A stretch of DNA of 14,879 nucleotides from Gemmatimonadales bacterium (GTDB lineage: Bacteria > Gemmatimonadota > Gemmatimonadetes > Gemmatimonadales > GWC2-71-9): positions 1-14,879 of the forward strand of contig JACCSZ010000366.1 of NCBI GenBank assembly GCA_013812695.1. The letters are read 5' to 3'. The notes under the pieces are model-generated. The model was given only the letters and a program-made list of their open reading frames with translations. It was not told where the DNA came from and did no database searches. Below are positions 1-10,323 of the stretch, one piece after another (the stretch's first letter is position 1; each line of letters opens with the position of its first letter). The position numbers and the translations under genes were made by a program.

Positions 1-212
1 TCCTGCGGGTCGCCGCCGAGGATCGAGCCGTCGCCGACGCTGACATCGTTGGCCAGGCGGACGTTCCTGACCAGCCGCGCGCGGGGTCCCAGGCGGCAGC
101 GATCGCCCACCGTCACCGCCGGGCCGATCATCACCCACGGACCGACCTCGACCCCCTGCCCCAGCCGGGCCGAAGGGTCGACGATGGCCGTCGGGTGAAC
201 GACGGTGGTCAC
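1..212 (-). CDS. lpxA: LpxA, UDP-N-acetylglucosamine acyltransferase (3' part outside window)
   Basis: Only the first 70 codons are present; the gene runs off the left edge. LpxA transfers a 3-hydroxyacyl chain from acyl carrier protein to UDP-GlcNAc in the cytoplasm, the first step of lipid A synthesis. The translation starts VTTVVHPTAIVDPSARLG and continues with left-handed beta-helix hexapeptide repeats (for example VEVGPWVMIGPAV), ending at the edge in GGDPQ, which matches the LpxA motif after the first coils. The GTG start overlaps the TGA stop of the upstream lpxC-fabZ gene as GTGA (212-209), so it is probably translated by coupling; only a weak GGTAGA precedes it. The order lpxD, lpxC-fabZ, lpxA supports LpxA over other hexapeptide acyltransferases. 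Confidence 0.9.
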   Translation of the reverse strand, partial: MTTVVHPTAIVDPSARLGQGVEVGPWVMIGPAVTVGDRCRLGPRARLVRNVRLANDVSVGDGSILGGDPQ

Positions 213-1483
213 CGATCTACCACGCGCGCCATCATCTCGGCCTCGCAGACGACGTTGCCGTCGACGTAGGCGATGCCCTTCATCCGGCAGGTGCGGCCTC
301 GGTTCTGAAGCATCTCGAGCTCGCAGCGGAGCTGGTCGCCGGGCAGCACGGGGCGGCGGAACTTCACGTTGTCGAGCGACATGAAGTAGACCACCTTCTG
401 GTCCGGATCCTCGATCGTCCCCAGCAGCAACATCCCGCCCACCTGCGCCATCGCCTCGATGATCAGCACGCCCGGCATGATCGGGTGGCCGGGAAAGTGG
501 CCCTGAAAGAACGGCTCGTTGATGGTGACGTTCTTGATCCCGACGATCCGCTTGGTGCCTTCCACCTCGAGGATGCGGTCGACGAGCAGGAACGGGTACC
601 GGTGGGGGATAACGTCGAGGATCCGGCCGATGTCCATCGCCACGCCTCCGGTCCGTTGCGCGGTGCGGGTGAGCCAGCGGGCGAGCGCGATGTTGCCCTG
701 ATGGCTGGGCTTGGTTGCGATCACGTGGGCCTCGATCCGGCCGCCGACGAGGGCCAGATCGCCCAGGAGGTCCGCCGTTTTGTGGCGGACGAACTCGTCG
801 GGCCAGCGGAGCGTCGCGCCGCCCGCCAGGCCGTCCTCGGTCAGGACGAGCGTCGAGTCGAGGGCGGCGCCGAGCGCGAGCCCGCGCGCCCGCAGCTCGT
901 CGGCCTCCCGAAGGAAACCGAACGTCCGCGCCCCCGCCAGCTCGCGGGCGAATTCTGCCGGCGTGATGTCCCAGGCGCCGGTCTGTCGGCCGATGAGTGG
1001 ATGGGCCCACTCGATCGTCGTCGTCAGCTTGAGCGAGCGCGCCGGCGCCACGACGTAGGTCGAGTCTCCCTCAGCGAGCGTGTGCGGCGCCGTCACGCGG
1101 TAGATCACCGGCTCGCCCGGAGCCTCGCAGACCCCTGCGTTGGTGAACGCCGCGAGGAACGGCGTGAACGAGCCGTCTCCGATGGGCGCCTCCGGGCCGT
1201 CGAGCTCCACGGTCAGGTCGTCGAGCGCGAGGGCGGCGGTCGCGGCCAGCAGATGCTCGACCGTCTGCACCGACGCCTCGGCATCGCCCAGGGCGGTACG
1301 GCGGTCGGTGCTCTGGACGCCCCAGACGCGGGCCGGAATCGGCGGCGTCCCGGCGAGGTCCACCCGCCGGAACACGATGCCCTGGCCCGAGGGCGCCGGC
1401 ATGCAGCGCGCCGTGACCTCGCGTCCGGTGTGGAGCCCGATGCCCCGCACCTCGGCGGGCCCGGCGAGGGTCCGCCTAGGCAT
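209..1483 (-). CDS. lpxC-fabZ: Bifunctional LpxC-FabZ fusion (UDP-3-O-acyl-GlcNAc deacetylase / 3-hydroxyacyl-ACP dehydratase)
   Basis: This 424-aa protein fuses two enzymes. Residues 1 to about 280 are LpxC, the zinc deacetylase that commits UDP-3-O-acyl-GlcNAc to lipid A. Visible are TVEHL (Glu76, zinc ligand His77), HKTADLLGD (zinc ligands His234 and Asp238, Asp242) and KPSHQGN with the probable catalytic His261. Residues 283-424 are FabZ, a hot-dog-fold dehydratase of fatty acid synthesis, with GHFPGHPIMPGVLIIEAMAQ giving catalytic His329 and Glu343. The linker is only a few residues. Both active sites look intact. The ATG at 1483 was chosen because MPRRTLAGPAEVRGIGLHTG is the normal LpxC N terminus and GAGGGG lies 4 nt upstream; the frame is open further upstream but there it overlaps lpxD. 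The start overlaps the lpxD stop by 8 nt. Such fusions are known from Bacteroidota-like lineages. A possible internal start for free FabZ lies at 637. Confidence 0.96.
   Translation of the reverse strand: MPRRTLAGPAEVRGIGLHTGREVTARCMPAPSGQGIVFRRVDLAGTPPIPARVWGVQSTDRRTALGDAEASVQTVEHLLAATAALALDDLTVELDGPEAPIGDGSFTPFLAAFTNAGVCEAPGEPVIYRVTAPHTLAEGDSTYVVAPARSLKLTTTIEWAHPLIGRQTGAWDITPAEFARELAGARTFGFLREADELRARGLALGAALDSTLVLTEDGLAGGATLRWPDEFVRHKTADLLGDLALVGGRIEAHVIATKPSHQGNIALARWLTRTAQRTGGVAMDIGRILDVIPHRYPFLLVDRILEVEGTKRIVGIKNVTINEPFFQGHFPGHPIMPGVLIIEAMAQVGGMLLLGTIEDPDQKVVYFMSLDNVKFRRPVLPGDQLRCELEMLQNRGRTCRMKGIAYVDGNVVCEAEMMARVVDR
635..649 (-). promoter_or_regulatory. Candidate internal ribosome-binding site and ATG for stand-alone FabZ
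   Basis: Inside the fusion gene, reading the coding strand, GGAGG (649-645) is followed by a 7-nt spacer and ATG (637-635). The protein that would start here begins MDIGRILDVIPHRYPFLLVD, the usual N terminus of free FabZ, and would be 142 aa long. The motif and spacing are seen directly; use of the site is inference. Confidence 0.5.
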
Positions 1484-2510
1484 CGCGCCCCTCGGTGGGT
1501 ACCAGCCGTTCGAGCTCGCTGATGATCGGCGCCACGCGATAGAGCGCGGCCTGGGCGCGCAGAAACTGGCGGTGCGGACGCGCGGGGTGCCCGCTGAATG
1601 AGGCGCCCGCGGGAATGTCACCGAACACCGCGCTCTTGGCGGCGATCCGCGCCCGATCGCCGATCACCAGGTGATCGGTCACGCCGACGTGGCCCGCCAG
1701 GATCACGTCGTCGCCGATCCGCGTGCTCCCGGCTACCCCGACCCCGGCCATCAGCAGGCAGCGTTTGCCGATGCGCACGTTGTGACCGATGTGCACCAGA
1801 TTGTCGAGCTTGGTGCCGGCACCCACGATCGTGTCGGCGACGCTGCCCCGGTCGACGCACGAGTTCGAGCCGATCTCCACTTCATCCTCGAGGATGCAGC
1901 CGCCGATGTGCGGAATCCGAGTGTGGCCCGCGCCGCCGGGCAGGTAGCCGAACCCCGGTCCGCCGAGGACTGCGCCGGCCTTGATGACGACCCGGCTCCC
2001 GATCCGGACGCCAGGGTAGCAGACCGCGTGGGGGCCGATGACGGTGTCCTCGCCCACGGTCACCGCGTCGCCGAGCGACACGCCCGCGGCGATCCGGCAC
2101 CGGTGCCCGAGGTGCACGCCGGGACCCAGCACCGCGAACGGGCCGATACTCACGCCGTCGCCCAGCACGCAACCCATGCCGACCCGGACGGTGGCATCGA
2201 TCCCGGGCGGCGCTCCGGTGTCGGGAAACAGCGCGCCGATGACACGGACGAGGGCGGCGTAGGGATCCGGCACCACGATACGCGCGCGGCCCTGCTCGGG
2301 CGCCTCTGCGAGCGCCTCGGGCACCAGCACGGCGCCCGCGCGCGAGGCTCGGAGCTCGGCGGCGTAGCGATCCGACACGGCGAGGGAGACGGCGTCCGGC
2401 CCCGCGCTGTCCAGCGCGCGGACGGTGCGCACCAGCACCGTCCCATCGCCAAGCAGGCGGCCACCGACGAGGTCGGCGACCGCCTGCGCGGTGAGGCCAG
2501 CCGACGTCAC
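1476..2510 (-). CDS. lpxD: LpxD, UDP-3-O-acylglucosamine N-acyltransferase
   Basis: LpxD adds the second 3-hydroxyacyl chain, from acyl-ACP to the amino group freed by LpxC, giving UDP-2,3-diacylglucosamine in the cytoplasm. The 344-aa length is typical. Residues 1 to about 100 form the N-terminal uridine-binding domain (AVADLVGGRLLGDG near the start). Residues 105-300 are hexapeptide repeats of the left-handed beta helix, containing GGPGFGYLPGG (183-193) and LDNLVHIGHNVRIG, in which His243 corresponds to the catalytic histidine. The C-terminal helical tail ends SELERLVPTEGRDA. The start is GTG, 4 nt after the skp stop and with only weak Shine-Dalgarno similarity, so coupling to skp is likely. 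The stop overlaps the next start as ATGCCTAG. Confidence 0.96.
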   Translation of the reverse strand: MTSAGLTAQAVADLVGGRLLGDGTVLVRTVRALDSAGPDAVSLAVSDRYAAELRASRAGAVLVPEALAEAPEQGRARIVVPDPYAALVRVIGALFPDTGAPPGIDATVRVGMGCVLGDGVSIGPFAVLGPGVHLGHRCRIAAGVSLGDAVTVGEDTVIGPHAVCYPGVRIGSRVVIKAGAVLGGPGFGYLPGGAGHTRIPHIGGCILEDEVEIGSNSCVDRGSVADTIVGAGTKLDNLVHIGHNVRIGKRCLLMAGVGVAGSTRIGDDVILAGHVGVTDHLVIGDRARIAAKSAVFGDIPAGASFSGHPARPHRQFLRAQAALYRVAPIISELERLVPTEGRDA

Positions 2511-2514
2511 GGGC

Positions 2515-3051
2515 TCACGTGCCCGTCTTGAGCTGCTGTATCACCTTCGGGGTGAGGTCGAGCGATTTGTCGGCCGTGACGATGCCGCTGTTGGGCGCGC
2601 TGACGTCGAAGATGACCGCGTAGTTGCCCGCGGCGCGCATGCCCTCGATGACGCTGTTGACCTTGGACTGGATCGGGTCGAGCAGCTCGCGCTCGCGGGT
2701 GGCCGCGCGCGTCTGCAGCTCCTGCGTGCGCTGCTCGAGCTTCTGCTGCTGGCCTTCGAGATCCTTGCGCTTGGCCGCGCGCTGGGTGGGGCTCAGGAGC
2801 ACCGACTGCTGCTCGAAGTCGGAGGCCGAGGAATCGAGCGTGGCCTGCAGCTTCTGGACTTCGCCCCGATAAGTCTGGAGCTCCTTGGCGAAGGTCGACT
2901 CAGCCTGCGCGTACCCCGGCGTCGACTTGAGGATGGCCTGGGTGTTGACATAGGCCACCTTCGCCCCTCCGGCCTGTTGGGCCGCCAGTGGCCCCACGGC
3001 GCAGACCAGCGTCAGCAGGGCAGCCCAGCTTCCCACGACAAACAGCTTCAT
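2515..3051 (-). CDS. skp: Skp/OmpH-family periplasmic chaperone
   Basis: The predicted 178-aa protein has a clear signal peptide, MKLFVVGSWAALLTLVCAVG followed by PLAA, with likely cleavage after residue 24. The mature part opens with AKVAYVNTQAILKSTPGYAQ, the usual OmpH start. A long charged and Gln-rich helical stretch follows (about residues 45-125), corresponding to the coiled-coil tentacles, and then the strand region YAVIFDVSAPNSGIVTADKSLDLT. Skp proteins form trimers that hold unfolded outer-membrane proteins in the periplasm before BamA inserts them, and this gene lies directly after bamA. The ATG at 3051 has GGGAG 6 nt upstream; the frame is open further upstream but that would put residues before the signal peptide and overlap bamA. 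Confidence 0.93.
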   Translation of the reverse strand: MKLFVVGSWAALLTLVCAVGPLAAQQAGGAKVAYVNTQAILKSTPGYAQAESTFAKELQTYRGEVQKLQATLDSSASDFEQQSVLLSPTQRAAKRKDLEGQQQKLEQRTQELQTRAATRERELLDPIQSKVNSVIEGMRAAGNYAVIFDVSAPNSGIVTADKSLDLTPKVIQQLKTGT

Positions 3052-3083
3052 GCGTTGCTCCCGAAAAAGGTGCGGTCCATGGA

Positions 3084-5465
3084 TTAGAAGAAATTGCCGA
3101 GTTTGAAGTGGAGCTGCCACCCAGGATCGGGAACACCCTGCCCGTCCACTCGGTCGAAGCCATAGCCAAGATCCACGCCGATGGGTCCGAGCGGCGAGAT
3201 CACGGCGGCGCCGAAGCCGGCGCCCCGGAAGAGCCGCGTCGGGTCCCACTGCCGGGAGCTCCGGTACACATTGCCCGCGTCGAAGAAGGTGCTCAAGTAC
3301 AGCGATTGGCTGATCCGCGCCCCGGCTTCGACCGTGAACGCGGCGAACGATTTGCCGAACGCGTCCGGACTCGCCTGGTTACCGCTGGCCGACGGATCGA
3401 AGCCGTTCGGGGTGATCGAGAACTCGTCGTAGCCACGGATCGGGACGCCATACTGCACGCCGCCCAGCGAGTAGAGTTCGGTGAAGAACGGGCCGGCGTC
3501 CCCGAAGATGAATCCGGACTTGGCCGAGAGACCTAGCACGAACTGTACCCCGGCGCCCAGCTGGCCCCCGCCGCCCAGCGTCCCCAGCGGCGCGTACCAG
3601 CGGCCCTCCAGGTCCACCTTCCGATAGTTGCCGGTGCCGCCCAGAAAGCCGCCGTTGAGCTCGCCGCTCACGTTGGTCAGCGAGCCGCCCACCGCGAACG
3701 GCAGCCCCACCCGGGTGTCGCGGAGGATGCTGGTGCCGATGGACGAGCGGCTGCAGGCGCTGCAGCTGAAGCGCGCGCGCAGGTCCGCCGAGCCCTCGGT
3801 GTAGCGCACCCGCTGGTACGAGTAGGACGTGAAGAAGCGTGTGTACCGGGAGCCCAGGAATGGGAAGCCGAGCTGCACCGTGCCGCCGGTCTGTTTGCGC
3901 CGCCCCAGATCGCCGATGGTGTAGCGCGCGCGCGAGTCGAACAGCGAGACGGTGCCCGACACCCGGCTCTCACGGATGGCCGGGTCCGTGTAGCTCAACG
4001 TGAAATCGTTGATATTCTTGCCGAACTGCCACTGGAGCTTGCCGCGCTTGCCCCGGCCGAACAGGTTCGGCTCCTCCAGGCCCAGAAAACCGCCGACCCC
4101 GGTGCCCTGCCCGAGCGACGCCCCGAAATTGATGTTGCCCGTGCGGCGCTCCTCGACCCGGAAGGTGATGTCGACGTCGACGCCGTTCGCCGACGGCTTG
4201 ACGTCGGGGCTCGGGAGCGGCTGCTGGAAGAACCCGAGATTGGACACGTTCTGGTAGGAGCGAATCAGGCGCTCGCGGCTGAACAGGTCACCGGGGAGCA
4301 TGACGATGGCCTCGCGGATGACCCGCTCATGCGTCACGTCGTTCCCGACGATCTCGACCTTGTTGATCGTCGCCGGCGAGCCTTCGCGGATCGTCCACCG
4401 CAGGTCGACGACGGGGTGTCCGCCACTCCCGGTCTGGCGGATCTCGCTCGGCTCGACCGCGGCGTAGATGTAACCGTTGTTGGCGTAGAGCTCCTGGAGC
4501 TTCTCGGTGGCCGCATCCCACGCCGAGCGGCTGAAAGCCCGGGCGCCACCTTGCGGCGTGCCGGTCGAGCTCACCGGGCCGAACGGGTAGAACGCCTGGA
4601 GCTCCTCGGTCGAGAACCGGCGGTTGCCCTCGACGTCGAACTTGCCGACCTGATACGGCCGGCCCTCGTTTACCTTGAGGTGCAGCACCGCCTTGCCGCC
4701 CGCCGAGTCCGAGGCGAGCGAGTCGTGCGTCACCTGGAAATCGACGTAGCCATTGTCGGCGTACCATTGGGGCAGCCGCTCCCGCACGTCCTGATCGACT
4801 CTCCGCTCGTCGTACTCGCCCTTCTGAAACCACCAGAACCCTTCGGGCCGGGTGGCCATGTGCTTCACCACCTGCTTGTCCGAAAAGCGGCGGTTGCCCT
4901 CGACGACCACCTGGCTGATGGCGACGCGCTGACCCTCGTCAACGTCGAACACGAGCCGGACGCGCCCGTTCTGCTGCGGCAATTCGAGCGTCTTCACCTG
5001 GGCGCTATAATAGCCATCGTGCTTGTAGAGCGAATCGATCGAGGCGCGCGACTGCTCGACCGCCGCGCGGTCGAGCGGGCGGCCTTCGGAGAGCCGGACC
5101 CGACCTTTGACGTCGCCCTCGGACACCTTGCCGACACCCCGGACGGCCCACTTTTCGAGGACCGGCCGTTCCTTGACGCGGACGACCAGCAGCAGGCCAT
5201 CTCCGATGGGCCGCTGCTCGATGACCACGTCGTCGAACTGGCCGGTCCGGAAGAGCGCGGTGATGGCGCGCTGGATGTCGCGGTAGTTGACGGGCTGCTT
5301 GGCGATCAGGCCGGACGTCCCGACGATCTGGGACGCGGTCAGCCGCCCATTGCCGGCGACGACGATGCTGTCGACGGTGGGCGGCTGGTTGTCCTGGCCG
5401 GCGAGCGCGGCCGGCCACCCGATCAGGAGGGCTACGGCGGCGAGGAGACTGACGAGACGCTGCAT
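3084..5465 (-). CDS. bamA: BamA, outer-membrane protein assembly factor
   Basis: BamA is the core of the machine that folds beta-barrel proteins into the outer membrane. The 793-aa protein begins with a signal peptide (MQRLVSLLAAVALLIGWPAA, cleavage near residue 22). Five POTRA domains follow at roughly 29-101, 102-179, 180-269, 270-362 and 363-439, several carrying the strand motif VxVEGNRRFS. A 16-strand-type barrel runs from about 442 to the end. IRGYDE (676-681) matches the conserved (V/I)RG(F/Y) motif of loop 6, and the C-terminal strand ends in Phe-Phe, as expected for the beta signal. ATG 5465 is preferred; a GTG two codons upstream (5471) is possible. The upstream Shine-Dalgarno is weak (GAG) and a strong hairpin lies just before it. 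A CSAC cysteine pair (568, 571) sits in a likely surface loop. Confidence 0.96.
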   Translation of the reverse strand: MQRLVSLLAAVALLIGWPAALAGQDNQPPTVDSIVVAGNGRLTASQIVGTSGLIAKQPVNYRDIQRAITALFRTGQFDDVVIEQRPIGDGLLLVVRVKERPVLEKWAVRGVGKVSEGDVKGRVRLSEGRPLDRAAVEQSRASIDSLYKHDGYYSAQVKTLELPQQNGRVRLVFDVDEGQRVAISQVVVEGNRRFSDKQVVKHMATRPEGFWWFQKGEYDERRVDQDVRERLPQWYADNGYVDFQVTHDSLASDSAGGKAVLHLKVNEGRPYQVGKFDVEGNRRFSTEELQAFYPFGPVSSTGTPQGGARAFSRSAWDAATEKLQELYANNGYIYAAVEPSEIRQTGSGGHPVVDLRWTIREGSPATINKVEIVGNDVTHERVIREAIVMLPGDLFSRERLIRSYQNVSNLGFFQQPLPSPDVKPSANGVDVDITFRVEERRTGNINFGASLGQGTGVGGFLGLEEPNLFGRGKRGKLQWQFGKNINDFTLSYTDPAIRESRVSGTVSLFDSRARYTIGDLGRRKQTGGTVQLGFPFLGSRYTRFFTSYSYQRVRYTEGSADLRARFSCSACSRSSIGTSILRDTRVGLPFAVGGSLTNVSGELNGGFLGGTGNYRKVDLEGRWYAPLGTLGGGGQLGAGVQFVLGLSAKSGFIFGDAGPFFTELYSLGGVQYGVPIRGYDEFSITPNGFDPSASGNQASPDAFGKSFAAFTVEAGARISQSLYLSTFFDAGNVYRSSRQWDPTRLFRGAGFGAAVISPLGPIGVDLGYGFDRVDGQGVPDPGWQLHFKLGNFF

Positions 5466-5486
5466 CCGCACTCGATGGGAGGTGGG

Positions 5487-5514
5487 CGCGCCGGGCTCCG
5501 GAGGAGCCGGCGCG
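5487..5514 (-). other. Strong intercistronic hairpin between clpC and bamA
   Basis: The arms 5487-5494 plus 5496-5499 and 5503-5514 form 12 base pairs, nearly all G-C, with a single bulged base at 5495 and a 3-nt loop. In the transcript it starts 8 nt after the clpC stop and ends 21 nt before the bamA ATG. It is followed by CCCACC rather than a U-tract, so it is not a standard intrinsic terminator. An mRNA-processing or stability element, a translation-modulating structure or a partial attenuator are all possible. The pairing is seen; its role is inference. Confidence 0.55.
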
Positions 5515-5522
5515 GCACGGCG

Positions 5523-8000
<2,478 letters not shown>

Positions 8001-8040
8001 CGCGGTACCCTACCGTTGCTCCGAAGGCCGTCGTCGCGGC

Positions 8041-9123
8041 TCATCCACGGCGTCCCACTTCGGATTCCAACACTTTTCGCACGAAGCGTGCCCGCCGGAG
8101 TGGCAGGTCGGCATCGTCCGGCGAGATTCCTTCCGCCACCGCCAAGTGCGCCGGCTGCGTGTAGATCAGCAGCTTGTTGAGCGTGTACATGGCGACGTCG
8201 GGAATGAGACCCACGCCCACACCGAGGCGCACACCACTCAACAGGTTCATCGCCTCTTCGAACGACAGCGAGCGGGCGTAGCGAAGCAGGCCGTACGCAC
8301 GCCACACCTTGTCTTCGATGACCGTGGGTGCATCGCGCACCAGAACCTGACGGGCCTGCTCCTCGTAGTCCATGACCTGACGGACCATCTTGCCGAGGTG
8401 ATCGAGCAGTTCGCGCTCGGAGCTGCCCAGCGTGGTTTGATTCGACAGTTGAAAGAAGTTGCCGACGACCTCGCTGCCCTCGCCGTAGAGCCCGCGGTGG
8501 GTCAATCCCACCTGGGCCAGCCCCTGCAGAACCTTGCTGATTTCCTTGGTGAGGACGAGGCCTGGCAGGTGGATCAGCACCGACGCGCGGAGCCCGGTCC
8601 CGACGTTGGTCGGACACGAGGTAAGATAACCGAACTCCGGGTGAAATGCGAAAGCAAGTCGTTGTCCCAGTTCAGTGTCCAGCCGATCGACCTCGGCGTA
8701 GGTTTCGTCCAGCGCGAACCCGGAATGGAGTCCCTGAATGCGCAGGTGATCCTCTTCATTCAGCATCACCCCGATCCGATCCTGGATCAGGACCGAGGCC
8801 CCCGAACGCACCCGCCCCTCCGCCTCGAGGCCCGCCAGCTCCTTGCTCACCAGGTGGCGCTCGTGCAGCAGCTGCCGGTCGATGCGGTCCAGCCGGTCCA
8901 GCCGGTACCGAGTCGGCCGCCGGAGCAGGACCGACTCCCGCACCGCGCGCTCGACCGACTGAAGGATTTCCTCGCGCTCGGTCTCCGAGTTCCGCCCTTG
9001 ATAGACGTGGCTGGAGAGGTTCCGAGCCAGCCGGATCCGGGTCGACAGCACCAGATGGCTGGAGGGGCCACTCGCGTCGAGCCACCCTACGCCGCCGTCG
9101 GTCAACAGATTGAGGTCGATCAT
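8041..9123 (-). CDS. mcsB: McsB, protein-arginine kinase
   Basis: McsB phosphorylates arginines on proteins, marking them for ClpC-ClpP in Bacillota. The 360-aa protein has the ATP:guanido phosphotransferase fold: VLSTRIRLARNL (25-36), NEEDHLRIQ (122-130), the signature CPTNVGTGLRAS with Cys170, and YGEGSEVVGN with Glu215, which matches the catalytic Glu212 of Bacillus subtilis. The active site therefore looks functional. The start ATG overlaps the mcsA stop as ATGA (9123-9120), a strong sign of coupled translation with its activator. Near the C terminus, where B. subtilis has the allosteric phosphoarginine motif RDxxRA, this protein reads ADLPLRRA (338-345): the first Arg is replaced by Ala and two residues seem inserted. 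This was aligned by eye. Confidence 0.94.
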   Translation of the reverse strand: MIDLNLLTDGGVGWLDASGPSSHLVLSTRIRLARNLSSHVYQGRNSETEREEILQSVERAVRESVLLRRPTRYRLDRLDRIDRQLLHERHLVSKELAGLEAEGRVRSGASVLIQDRIGVMLNEEDHLRIQGLHSGFALDETYAEVDRLDTELGQRLAFAFHPEFGYLTSCPTNVGTGLRASVLIHLPGLVLTKEISKVLQGLAQVGLTHRGLYGEGSEVVGNFFQLSNQTTLGSSERELLDHLGKMVRQVMDYEEQARQVLVRDAPTVIEDKVWRAYGLLRYARSLSFEEAMNLLSGVRLGVGVGLIPDVAMYTLNKLLIYTQPAHLAVAEGISPDDADLPLRRARFVRKVLESEVGRRG

Positions 9124-9626
9124 TCCAGCACCCGCAAACGGTCGCGCAACTCGGCGGCCAGCTCGAAATTCTCGGTCTCGACCGCGAGCCGCAGCTGCTC
9201 CCGGAGGTGGGACGCCTCCGGGGGTACCATGGCGACCTCGGGCTCGGGCACGCGCTCCGTTTCACGCTCCGCATAGCGCTCGCCCAGGTGGTGGGTCGAG
9301 CCGTGGAGCCGGCGCAGCAGATCGCGGAGCGGCGTCTCGAAGGTGCGGTAGCAGTCGGAGCATCCGAGCCGACCCGACTCGCGGAAATCCTGGAACGTGG
9401 CCCCGCACCGGCAGGCTTCACCGGTGCGGGGGGTCGGTAGCTGGTCGACGCCCTTCCCCATGGCCGCCAGGAAAGTGCCCAGGGGCGTCTTCACCGCCGA
9501 GCCTGGACTTTCCACGCCCTTGTCCGCCGCGCACTTCTCGCAGAGGTGCAGCGTGGTCACCTGCTCGTTGACGATCTGCGTCAGGTGAACGACCGCCTCG
9601 CGCTCGCGACACTGGTCGCACGACAT
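9120..9626 (-). CDS. mcsA: McsA-like zinc-finger activator of McsB
   Basis: The 168-aa protein has two treble-clef-like cysteine clusters: Cys3/Cys6 with Cys29/Cys32, and Cys72/Cys74 with Cys89/Cys92. Its C-terminal UVR motif (about 140-166, LREQLRLAVETENFELAAEL) resembles the one in the ClpC middle domain. This is the domain order of McsA, which binds McsB and stimulates its kinase activity. Cys72-x-Cys74 is one residue tighter than the other pairs, as often seen in McsA. The ATG at 9626 gives MSCDQC and shares one base with the lolD stop (TGATG); a TTG one codon upstream is less likely. No strong Shine-Dalgarno is visible, so coupling to lolD is probable. Adjacency to mcsB and clpC supports the call over other UVR proteins. 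Confidence 0.9.
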   Translation of the reverse strand: MSCDQCREREAVVHLTQIVNEQVTTLHLCEKCAADKGVESPGSAVKTPLGTFLAAMGKGVDQLPTPRTGEACRCGATFQDFRESGRLGCSDCYRTFETPLRDLLRRLHGSTHHLGERYAERETERVPEPEVAMVPPEASHLREQLRLAVETENFELAAELRDRLRVLE

Positions 9627-10323
9627 CAAGGCATCGACTCCACACCGGCCAACGGCACGAGGCGGCCCCCATCCAGCGAGAGCACGCGATCGGCGCGGCC
9701 GGCCAGCAGACGGTTGTGCGTCACCACCACGAGCGCGGTCTCGAACTCGCGGGCCAGCTGCGCGAACAAGACGTGCAGTCGCTCGCTGTTGGCGTAGTCC
9801 AGGTTGCCCGACGGCTCATCCGCGAGGACCACGAGCGGATCGGTCGCGAGCGCCCGGGCCACGGCGGCCCGCTGCTGCTCGCCGCCCGACAGTTGGGAGG
9901 GCCGGTGGGTCATCCGCCCGGCTAGCCCGACGGTGGCCAGCAGTTCCTCGGCCCGGGAGCGGGCGTGTCCTTCGGACTCGCCGGCGATCAGCAGCGGCAT
10001 CATGACGTTCTCCAGCGCGCTGAACTCCCGAAGCAGATGGTGAAACTGAAACACGAAACCGATCTTCCGATTCCGAACTGCGGCGAGTGCCGCGGCGGTC
10101 TGCTCTCCGTAGGCGAGGCCGTCGAGGCGGACCGCGCCCGCCGACGGCGTGTCGAGCGCGCCGAGCAGATGGAGCAGCGTGCTCTTGCCCGAGCCGCTGG
10201 CGCCGACGATGGCCACGAACTCGCCGCGGCCCACCGCGAGGTCTACGCCGGAGAGCACCTCGATGGGAGCGCCGTCACCGCCGCGGTACTGCTTTCGGAG
10301 CCCGTGCGCCTCGAGAATGGCGG

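Noticed and set aside
1484..1621. Upstream extension of the lpxC-fabZ frame by 46 codons
   Set aside because: It overlaps the lpxD 3' end, shows no LpxC similarity, and the ATG at 1483 has both a ribosome-binding site and the family's normal N terminus.
3053..3061. Shared 9-mer GGAGCAACG (coding strand) upstream of skp and of clpC (about 8014-8022)
   Set aside because: Only nine bases match, the spacing to the start codons differs (it is too far from clpC to be its ribosome-binding site), and no other copy or symmetry was seen. Probably chance.
3052..3249. Upstream extension of the skp frame by 66 codons
   Set aside because: It overlaps the bamA 3' end and would bury the signal peptide that starts at 3051.
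5487..5514. Intrinsic terminator after clpC
   Set aside because: The stem is strong but is followed by CCCACC instead of a U-tract, so I list it as a hairpin of unknown role instead of a terminator.
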